Below, one piece after another: positions 34,527 through 47,390 of a stretch of 64,000 nt of DNA. How positions within the stretch are numbered: position 1 is the first letter of the stretch; every line of letters starts with the position of its first letter. This stretch comes from Istiophorus platypterus. Its lineage: Eukaryota > Chordata > Actinopteri > Istiophoriformes > Istiophoridae. The stretch covers positions 12,970,089-13,034,088 of the forward strand of contig CM029112.1 in NCBI GenBank assembly GCA_016859345.1. Direction: 5' to 3'. Below the pieces are notes generated by a model. The model saw nothing but the letters and a program-made list of their open reading frames with translations. It did no database searches and was not told the origin of the DNA. Made by a program: the position numbers and the translations under genes.

Positions 34527-37500
34527 GTGGGGGCCTGAGCTGAATGAGTTAGCTTTGCCCCTTGGGCCAAGACGTCTAGTCGGCTCCTCGCTCTTAAAAG
34601 CTGACAAGAAAACACAGGGGATTTTCTAACTGCCCATTTAATAAGGTATACACACACTAATAATACCTAATTCTATTTAGGCTTCTAATTACGCCCCAGC
34701 AAGTTACTTGGTGGAAAAAAAGTCATATTTTATCAATAGCTGTCACACCTGGATACATCTACCTTAGAGAGGTTAATTAAACTATTTCTTTTTCACTACC
34801 CATTCTGCCAGATCTGCCAAATATCTTGAACTGTATAAACGTATTGCAAAGAATTACACAAGCCTCACAAGCATTCGCTTTACTCACATAGTGGAGATTC
34901 ATCTTTATGATCATCCTCTTTAGTTTTCACCCAGTATAAAGATCGGCAGGAATTGTTTGTGGATCCGCCAGGTGATAATGACTTTTGTTCTTTACACTGT
35001 TCATGGCATAATGGCTCATAGTGCACCCAGACAATAAATCATGTAAATTTTTCTTTTGGGTTTAAATGGAATATTTAATATTGTAATAGCATAATGTCTC
35101 AGGTATCTGACTTTATAGGTAGGAGGACAGTTTTTGTTTTCTTGCTTTTAATTCAATACTGATCTGTGTTTTCAGTATTTTGCCTGTTTCCTCCTACATA
35201 CATGATAGGCATTACTGTGTCTCTCACTTTGCATCTGTTTCCTAATTGCTTCTTGTGACCTCCCTCTTTCATCTCTCTGTCACCGTCTCTGCCTCTACCC
35301 TTCTCCCACTTTCCCACCTTCACTGAAAGGAGTTAGAGTTTGGAGGGCTCGTCCCAGCAGATTTCGCTTGTAGTGCAGCAATTAGGAGTTGGAGAGCTTG
35401 TCAAGCCTGTGACAGTGGAACTAACAGACACGTACGAGACACACACACTCACACACACTCACAGACTCCCAATGAAGACATCAAAGGCATTTGTATGTGA
35501 GAGAGGGGAGGACGGAGGAGGAAGGCCGAGGTCTTGATGAGTGGATGTTTTAAAAGGAAAACACTCAGGGTCCTTGAGATGGAAAAATAAGCTTTTGTAG
35601 GTTGCGGGGCGGGGAGGGGGGGGGGTAATGGAAGACTTAACAGCACTTGTTCCTTTTCTCATATATGCGCGGCTTGACATGTTTTGGCCTTTCGTAGCAT
35701 ATTGGCTGCATTTCTCAGTGTGGTTTTCTGTCATTCTCACAGCCAGATAAAATATACCAAGATGGATCCGTGTGTGTGTGTGTGTGTGTACCATGTATTG
35801 TCCATGTCATGACCAACAAAAAAACAAGCTATTAAGTTGTTAAATCAGTGTAAACATGGTGTAAGGCTCTTGACATCTAAAAGGCCATGACACAATCTAT
35901 TGCAAATATGGATGTGTTCTCTGTGCATTACATTCACAGGCTGTCATCATAAAATCTCTGTACTGAATGTGTAGACACACAGGCAAAGGAATTACTCGAA
36001 TGCACATCATTGCCTATAAAGACAGAATGATAACTCATCACGCTAACAAATCTAGCCAATAACAAAGATATTTGTTTTTTCCTTGTAGCTCCCTGGTACC
36101 TTCTAGCACTCATCTGACCTTGCATGTCATGCAGGCTGCTGGGTATTCCTCCTGATTAAATGGTCAGTTATATGCTTTTTTTGCCAGATAAACAAATAAA
36201 TACAGAGTTTTGATTTGATTGATTGTATGACAAACAGCTTTAATATTCCTTGTGTCACAGTGAGTGTACATTGATACATCTGGCACAAGTGTTTGTGGTA
36301 AATAGTTGCGTTTTCCTGTTGTGCCATAGCAAAAAATCTGAACGACCCAGATAGTGATCTATGATCTGCTGGACCACTGCTAGAGCGCTTCCCAAAAGGT
36401 TCCTTTAAGTTCCTTTAAGTTCTCCGATTTGCAGCGTTTTTCACTCTTCCAAGTGGATCTCTGGTGGTTTTAACTGTGTCCCATCATGACCCGAGACCAT
36501 TCAGCTTTTCATACCCACCAGACCCTGTGACAGCTGATTTCAGTGATCAATTTCCCCCAAGACAAACGATTTGGTCAAGCTGAATTGTAATATTTTTACC
36601 ATTTTGATAGGTACATAAGGATAAGAGAGGGAAGGTGGAGAAAAGAATTGGGAGAACATGGAGAAGGAGAGAAGCGCAAAGGGTCGTTCACACAGGGTAA
36701 TGGGAAAATCCATACGGAGTTGATGAAAGAAAGGAGACTCTAACACACATTATCTAAAGTAGCTTCCCCTTTCCACCTCTCAACCTTCCAGGTCAGCTCC
36801 TGCCTGCTGATAATATCACTGACAAAAGGGCAGATCTAAAAAAAACAAGACTCTCCAAGTGAGCTCTTGTGGTTGTGTTCACTTCTTTCTGTGTTGTATC
36901 ACTCGCCCTACTGCGCCGAACAGGGCGTTCTCATGGGACCGTAAGTATATTACTTGGTGCTGCAAGCAGAGGCCTGCTGCCCAGAGTTAGAAGAATAGAT
37001 ATCATTACACTGCTAAAGTGTACACACAGGCCCGTCACATGCCATAACTGATTTCCATGGTCTCTCAGATGAGTATTATCATGTTTACAGAAACTGCTGG
37101 ATATTAGTTTGGCTATTTTAAGCTATCATATCATCCATTTCAGGTTAATTGTCTGAAAAACAATTGTAACAAAATCCACTTAGATATAATCGATGGTGTT
37201 AAATAACATCCAGTTTAAAATCAGTTTAAAACGTTTGGAGCATGATGGGTGGTTGTGTTGTAGTGATATATGAGCATCTGATGACGCTCTGGGGTTATCT
37301 CAGATGAAAAAATGTTAGAAACTATCTCTCTACACTACAAATGTCAACTTTCTTTACCACAGTAGGTGACCTTGCCCTGTGTTTCTTCCGGCTCAATATA
37401 GAACATGCACCTAAACTAACGAGGAAGTAACATTATCCTGCCCAGCATCTCAAATGATGCATCAATCCAAATAACTTCACTGTGCTAAAAAATTGTGTTT

Positions 37501-38647
37501 TTTGGCTTTTGTGGCTATAAAAACTTTTGCACCTTCTAAGGACAAATACCATTATATAGAGCAAACAACGAGGCATCAATGACATTCTCCCAGATCCAAA
37601 ACTCCAGCTGCAGACAGCGACACTCACAGCTCTCCTGCTTCCATAGCTAACATCACATCAACACTATATCTTGGCGAACTAGTGGTAAGCTGAACATCTG
37701 TGGCGAGTAATTTAACGTTACTGAGCAAACATATATGACACTGGTACCTGCTCGCTAACTAACCAGATGGAACTAGCTCTCACAAACAATAGAAAACAGG
37801 AAAAAACCATATTGACCTATTGGCTCTGTGAAACACGGAAAAACTATTTGTTTACACACCTGTCAAGCAGAAACAGAGCAGCGTCCACATCCGTCTTCAT
37901 GTCTTTCAATTCTTCCAGGTCTCCCGGTGCCTCCTTTCCCCCATCTCCCGTCTTCTTCTGCCCCTTGTCCCTTGTCTGGAATAGTGTTGCATGGCTTGAT
38001 TCAAGTCACTTTGTTTGTTTCCCATTTACACAGAGGCAGAGCCGTGTAGGTACAACAGATTTATTTTCACACACAGAATGGACAGCTATCGGATTATAAG
38101 GAGATATTCGCTGAGTTTAACCAAAAGTGTATTGCATTAGAATTGCTGACTATACATCCATCATTTTAAACAAATTTTATACACAAGATATTTTGGAAAC
38201 TTTGTGATTCTGGTGAGAATTTAAAGTTCTCCGTGTTAGAAGTTGTCTGCACAACATTAGATTGCATCCACCAAAGATTTGATGGGGTTGAAGATGTTTC
38301 ATGTCATAGCCTTTAAAAACCATGTAATAATCCTGGTCAGTCTTGGCTTTAATCTGAGTTGGTCCAGTTTTGACAAGGTTGCAGTGCCTTGCCTTGCAAA
38401 CCCATGACTGGGTTATTTATGCAAGCAGACTGACACTTCAGTTAACAAAGAGGTAATATGCTTTGACTTGTAGAAACACATATAATCGTGTCAGTCCCAT
38501 TTGCTATATGAAAATTGTGTATATCAGCAAATCAGACCTTATTAATATGTCAGATATCTTAACCAGCCTCCCAGCTCCATACTTCTAATGTATTACATCT
38601 ATTTAATTCTTCTCCTTTCTCTATCTGCTTCTGTCTCTATTAAACTC

Positions 38648-38671
38648 CCTGTCTGTCTGTCTGTCTGTCTG
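38648..38671. repeat. (CTGT)n microsatellite
   Basis: About five to six CTGT units. Confidence 0.9.
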
Positions 38672-39419
38672 CCTGTATTCCTCTCTCTCTGGGGGGAGGG
38701 CTGAGGGCATTATGTGCTGCTATGAATGATTCATTGCCCTCCGTGGTGTGTATGTGCTTGAACTAGAAAACAAGGAGGCAAAGAGAGGTTAAGGTAGATG
38801 GTTGCAGACGGGGGATATGAGGTGACAGGAGAGAGAGCATAGCCGGAGGTGGAGGAGAGCAGCAGGGACAGCAAAGAAGCACATAGAGAAACTTTGAGGT
38901 TTTTAGTTAAACCACACGAACAGGATTTTCTTTGTGTCTCTTTCTTTTTCTTTTTTGCCGGAATAACCCACATGTATATGTGTCCAAGGTACAAAATGCA
39001 AGCTCATGCATCCACCATTATATCATTTCATTTATGATACATTTATCTTGTCATCTGCCTAAAGGACAGTCTTTAACTTAATTGACAGAAGATTTCTGAA
39101 ATTAATTTTCTTATTACTACTTTAGGGTACACAGCCAAAAGGGTGCTAATTGTAATTCATCATCCTTGTAAAATTGTCTCTTCTTGTCTCATTAATCTAA
39201 ATACATCTGAAGTTTGTTCAGTTCTTCGTCTCTTTGTCTCTCTCTCTACTTTATCCCTTTTTTCTATCTGTTTTTACCAATAACTGCATCAATTCTCTCA
39301 AAACACCCAAGCACTCATAACCTCTCATAAATTCATAACCACTCAAGCAGAAAACACTCCACACTCGCCTCAAGATGGTGAGACTCTTGAAACATCGTTG
39401 TCTTTTCTTATCTAATTTC

Positions 39420-40330
39420 CCATGACCTGGAATAGATTATCTGCCAGATAATTAAGACCTGCTGAATAATTAAGTGGACAATAATGCTAATTCATGAATA
39501 ATATATCTGTTTATGATGGTGAGGCATAGATAGTGGTTGTTGCGGCACTGACAGGAAGATTGATGCTGTGGCCTAGATAGGATCTCTCCAGTGAGGGGAT
39601 GCTGCCGACTACGTCGCTGGCCATATTCATTAGGCCACTGTCATCGGCTTCTGTGCATAATGACATACTTATGTATAATTTAGAGGCACATCCCAAGGCA
39701 GAGGTGGCATACGTGAGGGAATGGAACAAATGGGTTTTTTGGCACAAAACACATGGGGACAAACTGTAGCATATGGAGTTTCTCTATAATGCCACAGTTT
39801 GTTCCCATATGTTTTGATTGATTGACTCCTCCGTTTATTTCCGTTGCATTTTTTATTTTACTCTTCTTTCCTTCTCTGAAGTTTAACAGGGTGTGTGCGG
39901 TGACACATGGATTATGTCCGGCATGTTTTCAAATGTATATTTATGCCAGCAGTCCGCCAGAGAGCGGTCTGTCACATAGAGCGGCGGTGGGCCTGACAGT
40001 AATGTTAGTGCATAGCTCAGTGTCATGATGCACTGTAATAAAGGTTTTAGACCTTGTGCGGGAATATGTGTGTTTATGATTGTATGTGAGGCGACTCAGG
40101 GCAAATTTGAATGCAGATGAAAATGAATTTGTTGCATCAGACACTTGTGTAAACAGGCCGCATGCTTTAGCTTCAAAAACAATGAAACTTTCCTTGTCCT
40201 TTAGGCGCACACCACCCTGATCTAGTCCAGCTCAGCGCAGCAGAGCCTGTAGCACCGCAGCCAGTTTGATTACATTTGCGATTAGAGCTGTGGCCAAGAG
40301 ATGGTGAATTATGCCTGAGCTATTACCTTG
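39420..40330. promoter_or_regulatory. Candidate regulatory cluster
   Basis: A 0.9 kb stretch that is mostly non-repetitive. It includes CCAGATAATTAAGACC, GAATAATTAAGTGG, GCTAATTCATGAATAATA, GGCCATATTCATTAGGCC and GTTTGATTACATTTGCG. The density of AT-rich homeodomain-like sites in mixed-composition DNA suggests conserved regulatory sequence. It is unverified. Confidence 0.3.
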
Positions 40331-40453
40331 CTTTGGCTGCTGGGGAAATGAGGAGGCGAGGCTGCATTTGCCCCACTACCACTGACCTTGGAGGTCACTC
40401 ACAGGAAGGAGACATTCATCACTCTGACACGTGGATGCTGTGGGGAGAAAATG

Positions 40454-40510
<57 letters not shown>

Positions 40511-40591
40511 CGTGCGTGTGTTTCTGTACGTGTTTGTACGCATTTGTGTGTGTCTGTGTGTGTGTGTGTGTGTGTGTGGGTGTGTGTGTGT
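40454..40591. repeat. Long (TG)n tract
   Basis: Two TG blocks joined by CGTGCGTG and TTTGTACG variants. Confidence 0.97.
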
Positions 40592-42639
40592 AGCAGCTAC
40601 TATTATTGCAGTATTATTCCATCCAGTATTCTTTTGCTCCCAGTAGTTTTAGCACTAGCAGAAGATATTCTGTGTATATGTCAATGTTTCTTGTACTGTA
40701 TTGGATTTTGTATTCTGTGTGATGCTGTTGTTGATAGAAAATTGTGATTCAATGGTTTTACATACAAAAACACGTTCTCTGTCTCCAGTCTAAGCTTTAT
40801 CCTCCCTCGTAGCTCTCTCTCTGTGCTTAGTCTCTCTTTGTCATTGTTTCGCTCCTGCTTTCTGTAAATATAATCACGAGTGGCAGATAAATATCGACCG
40901 TGGCCATTGTTGGCCGAAGTGTCTATTTGCTCACTAGAAAAGACTCATTATGTTACAACAGATTGATATCTCTGCCCCCAAGGACTTTAATCTAACCTCA
41001 AATGAAAATAGAAACAATCATAGTTGTTGGTGCGGCAAAACCCTTAGCACTGTAGCATGCCTGCCACTCTCCACCACCTCCCCCCACCTCAAACATTGGA
41101 GAGACCTTAGCAGGTGCAGCCAGTGATGACTTTGAAGAGTGTGGAAAAGACAAGTGTTCATGGCAGAGAATTGCACCCCCCTCTTCCTCCCTCTGTCTTC
41201 TGTCTGTGGGAGAGATATCTTGCTCCACATTTGTGTATATGTTCTTAACTCAGTATGTTTAAGAGGATGTTACACTGATGATAAGAGGAAGGATAGATGC
41301 AACATACCGGCAAAGAACAATAAAAGATCTTAGAGATCTGACATAGAAATGGAGAATTTAGAGAATGTAGAGACGGAGAGCTAAAAAGGAAAAAACATCG
41401 GCTGAGAAAATTAATGCTTAATTATTTCAGTTGATTCATTCAAGTCCATAAAGGCACACAATTATATTTATGTTTGCCATAAATCTGATTAGTGTAGAGT
41501 GCCGCTCTGCAAACATAACATAGTCTGCTGAATGGGGGCGGGGGGGGCTAATGCCCACCCACAAAGCTCATGTCTGATTAGCTGCAAAGCACCATCGCTT
41601 ATCTCTCTATGCATTACAGCATAATCTATGGAATAGAGTATAATGATGTATCACTCAAAGTAATTGTGCACTCTTTCTTTTTTTGGAAAGCAAACACCAG
41701 TGACAGAAGCATTAAAATAAATGCCAACTTTTAAAAATGTACTGTTTTTCAGTGTTGTGGATCATCATAGCTTTTCCCTTACTTGCCTCAGCTCCTCTTC
41801 CTAACACGAAGGTCCCTTAATTCCTTTAGAAGAAAATCGATTACTTGTGGTTTGCTCCCTCATACACCTTCCTTGGACTATGGGGAGCAAAATCTGCTGT
41901 GCTAGGACATGGGTTGAAGTAAATATAAAATACTGTGCAAGGATGGCAAAGATAATAGACCCCCGAAGATCTTTTGTCAGCACGATCAAGGCAAAATGGC
42001 TTTCGCAAAAAAAGAAAAAAAAAAAAGCCAAGATGCCATATTAAGCACAAATACAGGGGTTTCGCGTCGCACACTATAGAACATGGATCGTTGAGAAACT
42101 GGTACTGCGACAAATCAGACCCATACTGAGGGCCCTCATTAGACCCCCCCCTGTTTGCAGAACACTGTCACTGGCATAAGCAGTGTCATCATTTACCCAC
42201 TCTAATGGACATGCTCCAGGCGATTATACTATCACCTGCTGTCTCTCTCTACACTTCAAACATAAGATTCAGCTTGGAGTCATGTGGTTTTCAGATGAAT
42301 GCTGTAATGTAGGGATTAATGCAAAGAGGGGGAGAATGTTTATGTAGAGAATTATTATTTTCATCTGTTTTACATACATTTTTTATATATGTTTTGACCT
42401 GAAAACTATTGCTAGTGGAACATCAATGCACATTTTGCACATCAAATATGCTAGCTTTAAATCTATATTAGTTTTACTGTTATATCCTCGCCCTAGTCAG
42501 TGAGATGTTCACTTAGTTCATGCATTGAAACGTGTCACCCAAAATAAACAATACATTATTAGGAAATTTTGCTTAAAGTACAAAAAGTGAAAGTAACATA
42601 AGGTCAGAAAAAAATGCAGTGTTACTACGATTATAATAT

Positions 42640-42975
42640 TTTATAAAATACATTTCATTAATGGATTATTTTTACTGATGCAATAATTTTTGAGTAGTCT
42701 TCCACTGTTGTACTCAGCTCGTATTGAGCTTGTTTTAACTAATCTATGTAAGTTTCTGTTCGGTAGTTTAATCTTTAACAGTGAATCGTATTTCATAAAC
42801 TCATCGTGTTTTCTATGTAAAATCCAAATCTTTAAAGTAACTAGTAATTATAGCTGTAAATAAATGTAGTGGAGTAAAAGTATAAAATAGCATAAGATGA
42901 TAATAATTTAAGTAGAGAAGTATCTCAAATTTGTTCTCAAGTACACTACTTGAGTATTTGGACATGGTTACAATT
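42640..42975 (+). repeat. Degraded teleost interspersed repeat
   Basis: AAGTAACTAGTAATTATAGC, then AAATGTAGTGGAGTAAAAG, then TATAAAATAGCATAAGATG, then AAGTACACTACTTGAGTATT matches, from memory, an abundant fish repeat. That repeat reads aaagtaactagtaactaaag...atgtagtggagtaaaaagta...tacttgagtaaatgtactt. The left boundary is uncertain and the class unassigned. Confidence 0.7.
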
Positions 42976-43189
42976 GAACCCTGATTATTTTCATCCTACA
43001 TATTTTATACCTAAGCATAAAATATGCAGATTTGTCTCTTGCCTTATGTTACTGTGCAAACACATATGTAAATTTCAACAAGCATAAGTCACATAAGACA
43101 GCATGTGTATTTGCCTCCGTTTGTCTATGTCATATGTTGTATTTCCAACCCAGATATTCCTCTAATTTATTCAACACAAATGTCTCTCT

Positions 43190-43400
43190 GCTCCCAGGAG
43201 CTTGACCAGACCTGCCTCCCCCTCGGTCTGAAACGACACTTTGATTGACCTGCATTTCCCACAGGGTTTGGTTGATACGGCGACCGATGAACTTTACCCT
43301 CGGCCAGACGGGTCAACTGGCCAGGGTCATAATTGAATTTCTCAGATGCTCGTTGACTGGCTGTGCGCACTAATCAATGCCACTAACGTTCACAGTGGAG
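43190..43400. promoter_or_regulatory. Candidate conserved non-coding element
   Basis: Non-repetitive, GC-balanced DNA inside an AT-rich region, with CTTTGATTGACCTGC (PBX/TCF-like) and CACTAATCAATGCC. Unverified. Confidence 0.25.
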
Positions 43401-45936
43401 ACAGCAAGGTCAGAGTTTCTTGTCTGGATCTCAGTAAATTAATGCATACTGTCTTCCACTCACAAAACTCAGATTCTTTATGTGACTCAGCCAATTAAAT
43501 TATAGGGTTTCAACATTTTTGATGTTCAAGGGTAAAGAAAAAATGTCAAGCTCTTTTTTCTTTTCTTTTTTTTTTTGCAAACTTATCAATCTTAATCATC
43601 TACAGTAATTTCCGGAATATGCCCAAGGTTGCTAAATATCAGTGTCACTAGTCTGTGTAGACTATGTACGAAAACAATATCAGGATGTTACAGAACAGGT
43701 CATGAGAGATACTAAACGGTCCACCATTCGGCGGCACCAGCGTTAAATGAAATGACACAAAAAGATAGGAGCAACAACAGCAAGTGCACTGACATGTTTT
43801 TGTATTCTCTTCAGTTAAACTGCTAAACTAATAAATGTGCTAACTGAGTGCACTACAGTGCATCATTCATTATAAACCAGCATTTCATCAGCTGCTACTC
43901 CTCTGTGGCTGGAAACAATGGCCTGCTTTCTTTCTCAGATTTAATGTCCCCAGTTGACCTAAATCTACCTGTTCAGCCAAAATGGCACTACTTTGTGTTA
44001 ATGACAGTGACATACTTCACTTTAATGAGCACAAACCAGGGTCAGTAGAATTTGTTTTCAGTTAGCCAGTTCCTTTTAACAGCATCGGCCGCAACATACT
44101 GTACAGTGACAACATCAGTATAATGTACAATAAACTGAATCACACACAAAGCTGAATTTACAGAGAGGCAAACGTTTAAAAAAAAAAAACAGTCTCTATT
44201 GCAGTGACATGTTATTACTGTACGCTTGAGCAAGGCACTCAGACCTTATCTGGGCCTGATTATAAATTGTGCTGTACAGGAACCTTGACTAATTAAAAAA
44301 AAAAAAAAGGTGTTTCACAACATCACTCGGGAGATTTTGTGATCGTGATGAATAGAATAAATATTGAACCTACGCTTTTATGACCAGTTTGTAGTATGAC
44401 TTGTGACAGCTGGTGAAAAAGTCCCTAGAACATGGTCAGAGGTGCACCGTGGCAACACAAAGACACACATGCGCAGAACACACAAAGCTCGGAAAGTGCT
44501 CAGGCAATAGATTATTTATAACTACTGCCATGACACACAGAAGATTCATCACCATGGTACGTGATTAGTGTCTCCCCTCCTCTCCTCTCCACACTCCTCC
44601 CCTTGCACTCCATCATCTTGTAGACTGAATAATTGTGTTTTGCCACCATAACAGTAATGCATGTCTCTATGATCATCCAGATGTGGGTGACACTGTATAA
44701 TCCATATGCCCGCAACACCCAGTACAGATGGTTCTGTAATTGCAAGCACACGGTGGTGATCGCAGTGTTTTGTAATCAGATTCATAGTTTTTTCTTGTGG
44801 GCGTTCACCATTTGATGTTTCCTGATTAATTTTCCTATCAGATGCCACTGGAGTCTCATTTACAGTGGACTTCAGTGGATCTTAATGAGATACAGACAAG
44901 GTTATTTATTCAGCTCCGGAGCTGGCTCGTTGAGCGGTGACATATTGGCCTGGTAGACACTCCAGTCACAATTCTTTTTCCTTGATTTAGTGTCGGAGAT
45001 AAGGTTTCCACTGAGCCATGCACAAAGGGAATTTCTTATTCTTAAGTAGCATATTGACTTGTTTCATCTCCAAGTACTGAAAACGCAGGGGATGCCTGTT
45101 CCAGAAGTGCCAGACATGCAATGGTTGTCATGTATACAGAACAGATCAACATCCTGTTGTAAAATTACACTGTGGAGAATCGGAATGACAATATTATAGA
45201 GAAATTACAGACCTACATGAAGACGACACAGTGACATTACCGATTTTCCACAAAAAAACACATTCCTTTTTTTTCCAAATGAAGCATTTTTCTATTATAT
45301 AAAATCAGCTGACAGCGCAAAAAAAAACCAAAACCTATGGTGACAGGAAATTTGCTCAGCCAACAGAAACGTATGATCTTTCAACAGACGTACAAAATAT
45401 TGGCGGTGTATGTTTTCGTGTTACAACAGATAAATGTTTCATGTCTGTCTCTCAGGTGGCGGAAACCAGGTTCAGTTTCAGTGCAGGCTTCCTGTTTGGA
45501 GTTTGCTTTCATGCCAAGTCAGGTCAGTTTAATTTGTGTAGCCAAAATCAAAGATTTGCCTCAATGGACTTCACAATGTGCACAGCCCCCCCCCACCCCA
45601 AAAAAAAAAACAAGAAACAATGACAATATTAATTAAATAGAATACAAAAAGGAAGAGAAAGTGGGTTATGAGAATAAATGTTTGAATGTTGTTACAGAGG
45701 CTTTTACAGCTTGTCAGTAATACAGGTCTCGATGAAAACATTTGTCTTCGCCGAGGCACCATGTAAAGTGAGGTGCAGACCTATCTTCATCATGGTGGGC
45801 GCAGTGTTTGATTTAGATCAGGGAGAAGAGCATCTGACCCGACACGCATGTATAGAAAGACGCATGACAAAAAAATTTCCAAATAATATAGTTGATTATA
45901 TAGATGCGACCTGGACCCAAATAAGCAGCAGGGAAA

Positions 45937-45957
45937 GGATGGATGGATGGATGGATG
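45937..45957. repeat. (GGAT)n microsatellite
   Basis: About five GGAT units. Confidence 0.9.
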
Positions 45958-46145
45958 AGCAAATGGAAAATGATTCATTCATTTAAATCAATCTCATCTC
46001 TACATCAGCCGAGAGGAAATATTTAAGGATATTGTGAATCCAATGTAAGATTATTTAAAATCCTTCTAAGGCCTGTTTTTAGGGATTTTCAAAAACAAGT
46101 AAATATTTTTTTTTCTTCGAGACCTGCAGATTCCCTGTTACGTTA

Positions 46146-46204
46146 AAATAATAATAATGATAATGATAATAATAATAATGACAATGATAATAATAATAAT
46201 GATG

Positions 46205-46243
<39 letters not shown>
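46146..46243. repeat. (AAT)n microsatellite
   Basis: An AAT/ATG triplet array of about 98 bp, with a pure (AAT)n block at the right. It ends abruptly at the CpG-rich promoter. Apparent poly-Ile or poly-Tyr ORFs are translations of it. Confidence 0.97.
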
Positions 46244-46420
46244 TTTGCGCCCTCTGTTGGTGTGATAACACAGTGCGGGTTTTCCAGTGTCCATAACGCA
46301 CAAGCTGCGTGCGGGACTCGGATTGCTATTTTGCGTGTTCCCACGCGACCACCGACTTTCCACGCGGGTGCTCGCGACGCACCTGCGCGGGCGCGACGGG
46401 GCTGCGACGGAGGGGCGGCG

Positions 46421-46434
46421 GTTGTCATGGAAAC
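46421..46434. promoter_or_regulatory. Candidate RFX X-box
   Basis: GTTGTCATGGAAAC is close to the palindromic RFX consensus GTTGCCATGGCAAC. It lies about 165 bp upstream of the presumed leader. Confidence 0.5.
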
Positions 46435-46450
46435 GCCGAGAGTGGGGGGG

Positions 46451-46477
46451 GTGCGTGCGCGCGCGCGCGCGCGTGCG
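46451..46477. repeat. Alternating CG (Z-DNA-prone) tract
   Basis: Alternating purine-pyrimidine GTGCGTGCG(CG)n just upstream of the presumed transcription start. This is a typical Z-DNA-forming composition. Confidence 0.8.
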
Positions 46478-46518
46478 GAGGAAGGGGGGCGGCACCAGTT
46501 TGTTTTGTTATTGAAGGT

Positions 46519-46524
46519 CACGTG
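46519..46524. promoter_or_regulatory. E-box CACGTG
   Basis: GGTCACGTGGCAG contains a palindromic E-box of USF/MYC/TFE type in the core promoter, about 80 bp before the upstream ATG. Confidence 0.5.
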
Positions 46525-46559
46525 GCAGAGCGAGGCTCCGCCCACCCGTTACCACCGAT

Positions 46560-46648
46560 TCAACCGTCTCGAGCTGCTGCTCCGGTCAGTTACTACAAAA
46601 TGGCCGCAGAGGCTCCGCCGCAGACGGGACCCCGCTGATCGCTCCACG
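46560..46648 (+). other. tnrc6c: tnrc6c 5' UTR exon 1 (presumed)
   Basis: CpG-island sequence ends in a good splice donor, CACG|GTAGGA, at 46,649. The exon start is not determinable from sequence. If this exon is spliced directly to 53,996, the TNRC6 frame contains no ATG in this exon, so translation would begin at 54,036. ACAAAATGGCCGC at 46,595-46,607 combines the upstream ATG with a YY1-like core, an arrangement common near TNRC6-type housekeeping promoters. Confidence 0.55.
46600..46638 (+). CDS. Upstream ORF in the tnrc6c leader (12 aa)
   Basis: ATG at 46,600 has A at -3 and G at +4, an optimal vertebrate start context. It opens a 12-codon frame, MAAEAPPQTGPR, closed by TGA at 46,636-46,638, 10 bp before the donor. 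It would precede the main start in any transcript beginning upstream of 46,600. Peptide function is unknown, and regulatory effect on the main ORF is inferred. Confidence 0.4.
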   Translation: MAAEAPPQTGPR

Positions 46649-47290
46649 GTAGGACCCGGACCCGGCGCCCGCCCCGGGCCGCGCCGCCGCGCCGGGCCGC
46701 GCCTCGCCGCCTCGGACCGTAGGGAAACCCGCGGGGTGTTAGCGGCTAAAAAAAAAAAATGGCAGCCGGGAAGGGAGCGAGAACGTTTTCGGCTCAGCCC
46801 ACTTTGACACAAGTGTTGTCTTCGCAGCGACGGCTCCTTATCGCGGTTGTCGCTGGCATCTGCTCTTTGGTCCCGATTCAGATTTTTTATTTCCTTTTTA
46901 TTTATTTATTTATTTTGCAAGTGCACGGGTCGCTGACCTTAGCGCGTATTTTGTGGGTTTCCCGGCCAGTGGCAACTCGAACCAGTCGGAGCAACCAGCT
47001 GTACGGTTGAAGTGATTCAAGGGCACCCACCCCCACCCTCCACCTCCTCCGCCTCCTCCCTCGTCAGTGCTCGTTGAGTCGTCGTATTTGCGGGGGCTCG
47101 GCAGGCGTCGGCGGGAAGCCCGCTGTTGCGTCGCCGTCGCCGGAGAGAGTTTACGCGGACGTTGTTCCGTCGCATTCTCGGGACGTGCGCTCCGCGCTGC
47201 AGACGGAGCCACATGCAACACTTGACCGGGAACAGACGCGTTGGCGAGCCGAGTTTTACCTGCGGCACTCGTGTCCTCACGCCGCGGTTG

Positions 47291-47390
47291 CCTATGCACC
47301 CTTATGCACCCTTATGCACCCTTATGCACCCTTATGCACCCTTATGCGCCCTTATGCGCCCTTATGCGTCCTTATGCGCCCTTATGCATC
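47291..47390 (+). repeat. 10-bp minisatellite, 10 units
   Basis: Ten head-to-tail units of the form CTTATGCACC. The first five end CACC, the next four are CGCC/CGTC, and the last is CATC. It lies in the CpG island downstream of the presumed exon 1. Each unit carries TATGC, so the sites fall on about the same face of the helix. Confidence 0.97.

Noticed and set aside
46157..46807. A 216-residue open frame across the promoter
   Set aside because: It begins in the (AAT)n array and continues through the CpG island in a frame unrelated to TNRC6. Composition explains its length.
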